Of a stretch of 8,046 nucleotides of DNA, positions 1 to 6,881 are shown one piece after another. This stretch comes from JAGOBX01 sp017999075 [NCBI: Candidatus Babelota bacterium] (GTDB taxonomy: Bacteria > JAGOBX01), in contig JAGOBX010000146.1 of NCBI GenBank assembly GCA_017999075.1, positions 1 through 8,046 on the forward strand. The letters are read 5' to 3'. Position numbers and translations under genes: made by a program. How positions within the stretch are numbered: position 1 is the stretch's first letter; every line of letters starts with the position of its first letter. A model generated the notes under the pieces. The model made no database searches. It had not been told where the DNA came from and saw nothing but the letters and a program-made list of their open reading frames with translations.

Positions 1-1808
1 GTGATGAATTTTAATTCTATTTTATATTTTTTTTTCTTATCAGAAATAATTTTTTCTGCAACTGAATTCAGAGTATTTTTAGCATTTTCATTTAATGCAG
101 CAGAATTATAATCAAATTGAACCAGAAAATAATTTTCATTTTTTGAATCAAAAGGTTTCATCAAAAATGACAATGGGGATAAAACTGTTTTCCCGATAAT
201 TTTCCATACTGCTTTTGAATAACTGAATTCCATATCGTCGAGTTTTCCTTTTACAGGAATTTCAAGTTTTACAACACCGTTTTTATCTTTTAATTTTTTT
301 AAAGCAAATTCAAGAGGTATGTCGAAAATATCATTTATTTTTTTTATTTCAGGATTATAAATTAATAATGTATTCGTAGAAATTATTTCAGAATCATTTA
401 TTTCAGTACTGTTATTTATATCAATTTTTCCGAGATTAAACCTGTATCCGGTATAATCTTTGAAATAAGGATTAAAATTAGGAAGAGATAAATTTTTAGC
501 ATTAAATTTTGTTGAAAAATTCAATTTATTTCTATATATCAAATTTGCCTCAAGGCTGCCTGAACCATTTATCAAAGATTTTATATCAATATCTGTATAA
601 AAATTGTTTTTGTCATAAACTAAATTTTCTGTTTTTAAAAACACACTATCAAAAGATATAGACAATGTATCTGTTTTCAACCCTATTTTAAAAACAAGAT
701 TGGAATTTTGAAACGATAAATTTTTGATAATTGTGTTATAGATATAAGATGAATCAATAGAATCAGGAGCATAGTGTTCGTCTGAATAAGAAAAGGTATC
801 GGATTTTTCTTTTATATAATCTGATGTATCAGATAAAGATTCATAATTTACTTTAAAATCAGTTTTAAAATATAAATGATTAGCTTCAAAATTTTCAACA
901 GTAATTTTTTTTTTGACAGAATTGTATTCGGAAATATCAACTATTAAATTTCTGAATCCGATGGTTTGATTTTTATAATCAAAAGTTCCATTTTTACAAT
1001 TCAATTTGCATAAAAAATTAAATTCGCTGAATTTTCTATATATCGAACCTTTTATAAAACCGCTATTATTTAAACCGTATAAATCTGCTCCTGTAAATGA
1101 TTTTATAGTGTTTTTTAATAAAGTAAAATCCAAGTTCTCCATTGATATATTGAAATCGATATTTTCATTTTCTATATTCAAACCTATAAATCCATTTATT
1201 TTTCCGCGCGATATTTTAGAATCAAATAGAATATTAATTCGTTTGGTTAAATTAGTAAATTCATTGATTTTAATAGTGGTGTTTTTTAAAGTTAGTTTAT
1301 CCGAATCATAAACTAATTCGATTTCAGAATTTGTAACTTCAATATTTTTAAATGAATATTTTTTATTAAAATCATCAAAAGAATCGACAGGCCGGTCAGA
1401 TTGTGTAGTTATTTTTTTTCCGTTTTGATCTGAACTTCCCAGATAATCAAGATTTGTTTTTCCTTGAGAAATATTAAGTTTGAGTTTCATACCGTCTATT
1501 TTGAGAAAGGTTACGTCTATAGTATTATTCTTTAAAATATTCCAGAGTCCAAGATTTATGCGTATAGATTTGATTTCAATTTCAGGTTTTGCCGAACTAT
1601 TTAATATTTTCAAATCGGAAATTTTTATTTCGCCGTTTGTAACGCTGAAATCAATATCCGCTATTTTGATTTTTTTGTTATATTCTTTAAACTGGGTTTT
1701 TAAATAATACGGGATAATTTTAGAAACATAAGGGACATTGTCTATTGAAGAAACAATGATTAAAATTGAAATCAATAATATTTTTTTTAATAAAATGACT
1801 GAACTCAT
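1..1808 (-). CDS. DUF748/AsmA-like envelope protein, C-terminal end missing (runs off left edge)
   Basis: The frame is open from an ATG at 1808-1806 to the left edge, giving 602 codons with no stop. It opens with a short basic stretch and a hydrophobic segment (about residues 6-22), which fits an inner-membrane anchor or signal. A long region rich in Asn, Lys, Ile and beta-type alternation follows, typical of AsmA-like proteins. Two segments support DUF748 (PF05359). Residues 496-525 begin DIPLEFALKKLKDKNG and continue into a V-K-L-E-I-P-V-x-G-x-L-D-D run, the family's most recognisable block. Residues 565-580, FDYNSAALNENAKNTL, resemble the OmpA-like 'F..gsa.L...a...L' element seen near the end of these proteins. 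DUF748 belongs to the AsmA/TamB/YhdP-like group, whose studied members span the periplasm and act in outer-membrane lipid or protein delivery; a role here is inferred from the family only. It lies 55 bases after the lipoprotein gene and is probably co-transcribed with it. No Shine-Dalgarno sequence is visible. Confidence 0.8.
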   Translation of the reverse strand, partial: MSSVILLKKILLISILIIVSSIDNVPYVSKIIPYYLKTQFKEYNKKIKIADIDFSVTNGEIKISDLKILNSSAKPEIEIKSIRINLGLWNILKNNTIDVTFLKIDGMKLKLNISQGKTNLDYLGSSDQNGKKITTQSDRPVDSFDDFNKKYSFKNIEVTNSEIELVYDSDKLTLKNTTIKINEFTNLTKRINILFDSKISRGKINGFIGLNIENENIDFNISMENLDFTLLKNTIKSFTGADLYGLNNSGFIKGSIYRKFSEFNFLCKLNCKNGTFDYKNQTIGFRNLIVDISEYNSVKKKITVENFEANHLYFKTDFKVNYESLSDTSDYIKEKSDTFSYSDEHYAPDSIDSSYIYNTIIKNLSFQNSNLVFKIGLKTDTLSISFDSVFLKTENLVYDKNNFYTDIDIKSLINGSGSLEANLIYRNKLNFSTKFNAKNLSLPNFNPYFKDYTGYRFNLGKIDINNSTEINDSEIISTNTLLIYNPEIKKINDIFDIPLEFALKKLKDKNGVVKLEIPVKGKLDDMEFSYSKAVWKIIGKTVLSPLSFLMKPFDSKNENYFLVQFDYNSAALNENAKNTLNSVAEKIISDKKKKYKIELKFI

Positions 1809-1829
1809 AAATTTTTATAAAATAAATAA

Positions 1830-1844
1830 TTAATACGGTATTAA
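1830..1844. repeat. 15-bp near-perfect palindrome between lipoprotein and DUF748 genes
   Basis: Arms TTAATAC (1830-1836) and GTATTAA (1838-1844) flank a single central G. It sits 22 bases upstream of the DUF748 start, in the 55-base gap after the lipoprotein stop. It could be an operator, but AT-rich palindromes of this size also arise by chance. It is not a convincing terminator, because the loop would be too small and the stem has only one G-C pair. Confidence 0.25.
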
Positions 1845-1863
1845 AATTTTTTTGCGGGCTATG

Positions 1864-2466
1864 TTACTTTGTCGGCAGTGAATAATAATATTTATAACTT
1901 TCATCATAATCAATAATTTTCACTTTGTATTTTTTTATTGAAGAAACTGCGCCTATAACAATAACTTTATTTTTGTTTATTACACCGAAATATTCGCCAC
2001 GTTTAGTTGAACCAAGTATTTCAATATTATATTCGCTATCCAATTCAATCACAGTTTCATCGGTTTTAGAAGCGACATTATCTATTTTTTTTATTAGATC
2101 TGCTTTAGCAGATTTGCCCGATTTTGTAAAATCTGTAATTTTGACCAGTATTTTATCTCCGAGTTCAACGTCATCGTTTATTAAAACCCTGAAATTGTTA
2201 ATAAGTCCGTAATAGTTTTTTCCGGTTTTTCCGATCACAATCATTTCGTATTCTTTATCAATTTCAGGCAGCGGCAGATTTTCTTCCTCAGAAGATTCCG
2301 AAAGATATAATTTAAAATCGTCGTTTTTGTTTTGTAATTCCTGTTTTTCGAAATCTTCAAGTAATTTAACAGATGGATTTGAACTGCACGAGCTTATAAA
2401 TATAATTATAAAAATCAGTATTATATTTTTATAAATCCAGTCATTTTTCATTTTTATATTCCGCAT
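1864..2466 (-). CDS. Small lipoprotein with two TRAM/OB-like domains
   Basis: The protein is 200 residues long. Residues 12-26 form a strongly hydrophobic stretch ending in a lipobox, I-S-S-C, with Cys27 the predicted lipidated residue. Ser follows at +2 and there is no Asp, so by the E. coli rule it would go to the outer membrane. An acidic, Glu/Asn-rich linker (about 35-67) leads to two similar domains of about 60 residues, at about 68-129 and 140-198. Each has a pattern like 'Y.. .V.G......YG.I....V.I......-KVKI.D', close to the small TRAM/OB beta-barrel. In the first, VIGKTGKNYYGLINNF and GDKILVKITDFTKSGKSA fit best. TRAM domains normally bind RNA inside cells, so the function in a lipid-anchored setting is unknown. 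ATG at 2466 is the annotated start; the in-frame ATG at 2451 (Met6) would give a more typical short signal peptide. It begins 14 bases after the diguanylate cyclase stop, so both are probably one operon. Confidence 0.8.
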   Translation of the reverse strand: MRNIKMKNDWIYKNIILIFIIIFISSCSSNPSVKLLEDFEKQELQNKNDDFKLYLSESSEEENLPLPEIDKEYEMIVIGKTGKNYYGLINNFRVLINDDVELGDKILVKITDFTKSGKSAKADLIKKIDNVASKTDETVIELDSEYNIEILGSTKRGEYFGVINKNKVIVIGAVSSIKKYKVKIIDYDESYKYYYSLPTK

Positions 2467-2480
2467 TTATAGGGTTTATT

Positions 2481-4250
2481 TTAATAATTAAATATTTTAA
2501 AACAGTTTCTGCCTGATCTTTTAGCTTCATATAAACTGCTGTCTGCAAATTCAATAAGTTCGGTTGAAGACATTCCTTTTTTATAGAAACAAGCGCCTAT
2601 ACTTATTGTAACATGATGATCCTGTTTATCGCCTTTAAAAACATAAGCATCAATATTTTTTCTTATTCTTTCGAGTATTTGGGGAAGAGTACCTTCCTGA
2701 AGATTAAATAAAATAATGCTGAATTCTTCTCCGCCGTATCTTGCAAGCATGTCAGGCTCGCGTTTTGCTTTTTTTAAATCGAATCCGCGTATTGAATTTT
2801 TTAATACCTTGGCTACTTCTTTTAAAATAATATCGCCTTCCTGGTGTCCAAACGAATCATTGAATTTTTTAAAAAAATCTATATCTATCATACATAACAC
2901 AATTGATTTGAAATTATCGGAAAAATAAATATACTCTTCAAGTTTTTGGAGAAAATGTCTTTTTAGAAATATTCCTGTCAAACCGTCGGTTATAGCCATA
3001 TCATACAATCTCGCGTTTTCGAGAGCTGTCATAGAATGGCTTGCAAGTAATTCTATTATAGAATGGTTATCCTGAGTTAGTTCTACGTTTTTTCCTATTA
3101 TCAATATGATAGCTCTTAATGATTCGTTTAAAACCAAAGGTATTCCCATATATCCGACATTTTTGTCAGGAATAGAATTGTTGTAAAACAATTGCGTTTC
3201 AGGCATAGTTTCGAGTTCTTTAGTAAACTCAATTTTCCAGGATGAACAAACCCTGCCAAGCAATCCTTCAGTAAAATTCAGAGTTATACTCGAATCTGAA
3301 ACTCCGACAGCGGCTGTAATAGTAAATTTATTAATCGTAAAATCAGGTATTACAAGAGCGCATTTTTCCGATTCGAAATAATCAGTGAATGTATGTACTA
3401 TTATATTTGATAATTCATCACGGTTAATCCTGGAACTGATTTTCATACTCAATAATTGAAGCATATTAAGGTTTTTTATTTTTTCATCAAGTTTTTCTGT
3501 CATATTATTGAATTGAACCGATAATTCGCCTATCTCATCGTTTGAAATTATTTCTGCACGTTTTGTTAAATCTCCAGCAGCAATTTCATTAGCCGTACGC
3601 CTTAATGCCTGAACCGGTTTCAACAGATATTTGGCGAAAAAATATGTTATTATCAAACTTCCAGCCAGAGAAACAAATCCCAGCAATAAAGCATCCCAGA
3701 TCATAGATTTAATTCCGTCAATAACGGAATTTGTTTTTATACCCATAGATAAAATTCCAATATAATTGTTCGCGTTGTCTTTTAATTTATAATAATGATT
3801 TATTATATTATCGTCTTCGTCATATAACAAAAAATATATTTTTTCTTCAAGAAGGTTTTCTATAGACTGCATCTGCTGCATAATATTATTTCTTAATTTA
3901 GTTTCATCATTGTAAAGATATATTTTTTTTGTTGATTCATCGTAAAAATATAAATGAGATATGATTTCGTCTTTTGGAAGAACTCTTGCAAATAAAGAAA
4001 TAGTGTCTCTTGGTTTAACATTTTTTGCGTTTCCTGTTCCTGTCATTATACGTGTTTGAAAATTTTGTATTACAAAATCAAATATGGATGATGAACGTTT
4101 TAATAATTCTTTATATTTTTCGGTTTTATAATCGCTTATGCTGAATAGAAGAAGAGTTGATATAACAAGCAGATTTATAGCTGCAGTCAAAGAAAATATT
4201 TTGTAATAAAGTTTGAAATTGAATTTTTTGGAAGTTTTATCTTTTATCAT
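2481..4250 (-). CDS. Membrane-bound diguanylate cyclase (HAMP-GAF-GGDEF)
   Basis: This 589-residue sensor enzyme should make cyclic di-GMP from two GTP. Membrane segments at about 17-37 and 184-205 enclose an extracytoplasmic sensor of about 145 residues, possibly Cache-like (weak call). HAMP follows at about 206-260, with the LLKPV entry and the DEIGEL motif (238-243), then GAF at about 270-417 and GGDEF at about 418-589. The catalytic domain looks intact. It has DGLTG (422-426), the metal-binding Asp456 in DIDFF, Asn464 and Asp473 at the guanine-contact positions, and GGEEF (506-510) with Glu508. The RxxD inhibitory site (Arg497-Asp500) lies exactly five residues before GGEEF, so product inhibition by c-di-GMP is expected. 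No EAL or HD-GYP domain is present. It is the first gene of the left-hand unit, downstream of the 4273-4319 terminator, so it probably has its own promoter. No Shine-Dalgarno sequence is seen. The sensed ligand is unknown. Confidence 0.95.
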   Translation of the reverse strand: MIKDKTSKKFNFKLYYKIFSLTAAINLLVISTLLLFSISDYKTEKYKELLKRSSSIFDFVIQNFQTRIMTGTGNAKNVKPRDTISLFARVLPKDEIISHLYFYDESTKKIYLYNDETKLRNNIMQQMQSIENLLEEKIYFLLYDEDDNIINHYYKLKDNANNYIGILSMGIKTNSVIDGIKSMIWDALLLGFVSLAGSLIITYFFAKYLLKPVQALRRTANEIAAGDLTKRAEIISNDEIGELSVQFNNMTEKLDEKIKNLNMLQLLSMKISSRINRDELSNIIVHTFTDYFESEKCALVIPDFTINKFTITAAVGVSDSSITLNFTEGLLGRVCSSWKIEFTKELETMPETQLFYNNSIPDKNVGYMGIPLVLNESLRAIILIIGKNVELTQDNHSIIELLASHSMTALENARLYDMAITDGLTGIFLKRHFLQKLEEYIYFSDNFKSIVLCMIDIDFFKKFNDSFGHQEGDIILKEVAKVLKNSIRGFDLKKAKREPDMLARYGGEEFSIILFNLQEGTLPQILERIRKNIDAYVFKGDKQDHHVTISIGACFYKKGMSSTELIEFADSSLYEAKRSGRNCFKIFNY

Positions 4251-4272
4251 AACATAAGTAATTATTTTAAAT

Positions 4273-4319
4273 AAAAATCAGCATCATTATGTTAAATTAA
4301 CATTTTAATGCTGATTTTT
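4273..4319 (-). terminator. Rho-independent terminator after the hydrolase gene
   Basis: Arms AAAAATCAGCAT (4273-4284) and ATGCTGATTTTT (4308-4319) are perfect 12-bp complements. The 23-base loop holds a second palindrome, ATGTTAA-A-TTAACAT (4289-4303). On the minus strand the hairpin begins 7 bases after the stop codon at 4327, and its descending arm ends in a T-tract continuing TTTTTATTT, as expected for intrinsic termination. The stem has only three G-C pairs. Because the outer arms are A5/T5, it could also work on the plus strand, though no plus-strand gene approaches it. The 76-base gap 4251-4326 must also hold any promoter for the cyclase gene. I see only loose matches there: TTAACA and TAAAAT on the minus strand, with a spacing of about 20, which is too long for a confident call. 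Confidence 0.75.
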
Positions 4320-4326
4320 TATAACA

Positions 4327-5460
4327 TTAATCAAGAGTAGCGTCGCCGAATCCGTCAGGTTCTTCTTCAAAATCTTTTAAAACCTGTTTTTCTTTTTCCT
4401 GAATTTTTTTCTTTATAACTGCAACGACCCAGAAATAGACAGTTAACGGAACAATCAGAAAACAGATATAATATAACCACCACGGCATAGTAATCAGTTT
4501 AGTTGTAAATCTGTCAATATTATGAATTATCATCACTATTGCAGCGTAATCAAGCGAAAAATTGGTTCTTGGATCGCTTGCTTTAAACAGTTCAAGACCT
4601 TCTGATCTTGCTTTATGAAGAGGCCAGAACAGAGAACCTCCGATGTGTCCGGTCATGTCTTCAGTTATATGAACAATAAATCCGAGATTAGCGACAAGTC
4701 CGTATAACCACCAATTATGAAGGTTTAACAAGTAAGCTATTATAAACACAGGTATTGACAACATAAATCCGAGGACATAGGAATGACTCCATGTTCTGTG
4801 CCATGGAAGCCAGTTAAAATATATTTTTCCATCAGATTCTTTTCTGAATTCAAATTGAGTTCCCATAAAAATTTCAACAGACGACGGTTTTACAGGTCCA
4901 GGTGGATGATCCGGTCCTTTCAACAAATGCCGCAGCCATTGAACCGATTTATTGAGCCAGCATATCTGATTAGTTCTGCTTTTCAATTCATATTTAAATT
5001 TTGCTCTTCCTACTCTGTTGGTTTTAGGCGCAGTTCCAGGAATAGGACATTGAGAAGTTTTTACTATATTATCTATTTGAATAATAACTCCGTCATTTTC
5101 AAAAATCATATTATATTTTCGCCATAAACTTGCGCCCAACTGAATTGTGTACAACTGTATTTTTGTCGGGTTTCCGGAATCACCCGCTTCATTTACTGCT
5201 TTAGCAAAAGCGTCTGCAATTTTTTGAGGATCAGGGTTACGAGGATCAGGATCTTCTTCGTTTTCAGCTATTGAAAAAAACTGCCCGAGTTTAAAATCCA
5301 TAGTATCAGGCATAACTCCGAATGCTCCGGCAAGCAATATTATAAATGAACCTGACACAGCTTCAGGATTGTCGAGTTTCATAGTAGTTGACATTCTTAC
5401 GACTTCAGGAATGAACGTGGTTGCAGCTATTGCAGACATAAAATGAGTTAATCCTTTCAC
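4327..5460 (-). CDS. YdjM-type membrane-bound putative metal-dependent hydrolase with a large insertion
   Basis: The 377-residue protein carries the conserved motifs of the PF04307/COG1988 family in order. These are LTHF with His6, a hydrophobic segment ending GVMPDTMDF (Pro51, Asp52, Asp55), HRTWSHS (His221, Arg222, His226, Ser227), and HITEDMTGHIGG (His264, Asp268, His272) followed by LFWPL. The His and Asp residues are the presumed metal ligands; the substrate of the family is not established. Hydrophobic segments lie at about 37-50, 228-246, 252-266 and 326-348, and a charged tail (350-370) follows. In E. coli YdjM the PDxD and HRxxTH motifs are about 30 residues apart, but here about 165 residues intervene. 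The inserted region is acidic at first (ENEEDPDPRNPDP), then mixed, with Cys138 and Cys167. The start is GTG at 5460, one base after the DUF112 stop. The upstream frame stops at 5469-5467, and the next start (ATG 5439) would lose His6, so GTG is favoured. Confidence 0.85.
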   Translation of the reverse strand: MKGLTHFMSAIAATTFIPEVVRMSTTMKLDNPEAVSGSFIILLAGAFGVMPDTMDFKLGQFFSIAENEEDPDPRNPDPQKIADAFAKAVNEAGDSGNPTKIQLYTIQLGASLWRKYNMIFENDGVIIQIDNIVKTSQCPIPGTAPKTNRVGRAKFKYELKSRTNQICWLNKSVQWLRHLLKGPDHPPGPVKPSSVEIFMGTQFEFRKESDGKIYFNWLPWHRTWSHSYVLGFMLSIPVFIIAYLLNLHNWWLYGLVANLGFIVHITEDMTGHIGGSLFWPLHKARSEGLELFKASDPRTNFSLDYAAIVMIIHNIDRFTTKLITMPWWLYYICFLIVPLTVYFWVVAVIKKKIQEKEKQVLKDFEEEPDGFGDATLD

Positions 5461-5461
5461 T

Positions 5462-6877
5462 TTACATCAACCCCAGGAAACGAGCTATAGCATCGCCATA
5501 ACCAGCCATATTTAACGCTATAGGAACAAGAAGAACAGCCATACAATGCGACCGCCTGCAGCTATAAAATACCGGAATTAAACCGACGCATGTGGTAGCA
5601 GCAGCTACGCCTATAGCCATCCATCCGCCGCCCATTACAAATAATAAAACAAGTAATACAACAGTTACTATTCCATATACAAGTCTGACATTTATTTTAG
5701 GCATAATTTTAATCGTCCAGTCAGTAAAATATATCAATAACAACAAAGACAATGCTGAAGTGAAAAATATAGTGGCCAGCATTACTGCAAAATCTCCTCG
5801 TTCAGGAGAAAATATAGGTTTTAACAGAATATTCATTCCTCCGCGTCCCATACCATTTGGAGTTAAATCAGTAATTGCAAACAAAAATAAAAATGCTCCG
5901 ACATAATAAATAATTTTATTAATTCCTCCTGCTACAAGAAACACTCGTTCCTGCTGGTAATAAATTTCAGGGATATGGATGTGAACTGCAGTATTAGGAT
6001 TTTTGGGTTTTTCAAAAGAAGCTTGTCTTAAATTTCTGTGGTTTGTTATATGTCCGGCAAATATAGCTGAAATACCAACTGTTACTGCAGGAATAAATGC
6101 TGTTATCAATCCTCCGATAATTCCGGGAAGCGCGCCGTATCCGAAATCAGACCATTTACAATTAAGATATTTTGAATTGTATTGTTTAACCGGATATTTC
6201 GCTTCAGACATCATAGCCTGAATTATTGAAGGAAACGCAAAAAAACCAAGAAAAATCGGCATTATATTTTGGAAACTTTTTTCAGGAGGAGCTAATGGTT
6301 TGCTTGTGATTATCAAACCTATTATGGAAGACAGTACAAAAGTCAGTAATCCTGCAAAACAATTGTGCCATGCGTTTTTAAATTTAGCCCATGGTGTTTT
6401 GCCTCTTCCCGCACCTTTCGGCCATTCGCTCATAACATAAAAAACAAGAATTAGTCCTATTATCCAGTGAAGATGAGCTCTCATAGGCAGATAAATATAA
6501 GGTGCTATATAAAACACAAATGGAGTAAGTAAGACTAATATTACAGCACCGACAAAAGTTGCAAGACCTGATATAACAGACGCATCTCTGCCTTTACCGC
6601 TTTTCAGCATGTCAGTAGTAGGCAGTATTGAAGCTCCGGCAGATTCGTCAGCAGCAGAAAAAAAAGTCATTGGTATTGTATTAATAAAAGCAAACGATAC
6701 CATAAGAGCCATGAAAAACGGACCGATTGTATAATATGGAATTTTAGTGCTGAGTTCAATCCATAATATTATAGCTATGCCTGCAACATTATAAATGTGC
6801 AGAGAAGGTATCATACACAATATACCGCCTGCTAATGTTCCAAGCAAACTGAAAGCTATTACAATTATTCCTTCCAT
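5462..6877 (-). CDS. DUF112/TctA-like (COG1784) polytopic membrane protein
   Basis: This 471-residue protein is hydrophobic throughout, with roughly 11-12 likely membrane segments. It resembles the TctA-type permease superfamily, particularly the COG1784/DUF112 branch best known in archaea. Support comes from the N-terminal GTLAGGILCMIPSLH block (13-27), the polar segment with IPMTFFSAADESAGASILP (68-86), and a C-terminal GLIPVFYSCRRSHCMAVLLVP block (432-452). A second block at 255-267 (GGLITAFIPAVTV) mirrors residues 16-28 (AGGILCMIPSLHI), showing the internal repeat of the fold. Both repeats have Ser or Ala where TctA proteins usually have Gly after the Pro. True TctA works with a small membrane subunit (TctB) and a binding protein (TctC) to import tricarboxylates. 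Neither partner gene is adjacent, so citrate transport should not be assumed. It starts 4 bases after the OB-fold gene and ends 1 base before the hydrolase, so translational coupling is likely. Only a weak GAG precedes the ATG. Confidence 0.8.
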   Translation of the reverse strand: MEGIIVIAFSLLGTLAGGILCMIPSLHIYNVAGIAIILWIELSTKIPYYTIGPFFMALMVSFAFINTIPMTFFSAADESAGASILPTTDMLKSGKGRDASVISGLATFVGAVILVLLTPFVFYIAPYIYLPMRAHLHWIIGLILVFYVMSEWPKGAGRGKTPWAKFKNAWHNCFAGLLTFVLSSIIGLIITSKPLAPPEKSFQNIMPIFLGFFAFPSIIQAMMSEAKYPVKQYNSKYLNCKWSDFGYGALPGIIGGLITAFIPAVTVGISAIFAGHITNHRNLRQASFEKPKNPNTAVHIHIPEIYYQQERVFLVAGGINKIIYYVGAFLFLFAITDLTPNGMGRGGMNILLKPIFSPERGDFAVMLATIFFTSALSLLLLIYFTDWTIKIMPKINVRLVYGIVTVVLLVLLFVMGGGWMAIGVAAATTCVGLIPVFYSCRRSHCMAVLLVPIALNMAGYGDAIARFLGLM

Positions 6878-6881
6878 AATT

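Noticed and set aside
1006-1707. Two plus-strand open frames (1006-1311 and 1480-1707) in the left region
   Set aside because: They lie antisense to the continuous minus-strand DUF748 frame, have Ile/Phe/Ser-rich sequences typical of reversed Lys/Asn-rich coding DNA, and show no domain.
1809-1863. Terminator between the lipoprotein and DUF748 genes
   Set aside because: The palindrome at 1830-1844 has a one-base centre and one G-C pair, with no stable stem followed by a T-tract on the minus strand.
1925-2928. Plus-strand open frames 1925-2212 and 2716-2928
   Set aside because: They are antisense to the lipoprotein and to the GGDEF domain, both of which have clear motifs; neither shadow frame has recognisable features.
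4783-6221. Plus-strand open frames 4783-5127, 5592-5906 and 6003-6221
   Set aside because: They are antisense to the hydrolase insert and the DUF112 protein; no start signals and no motifs are seen.
5462-6877. Naming the DUF112 gene tctA with a citrate-import role
   Set aside because: There is no TctB or TctC neighbour, the Pro-Gly motifs are altered, and the match is to the wider superfamily only.
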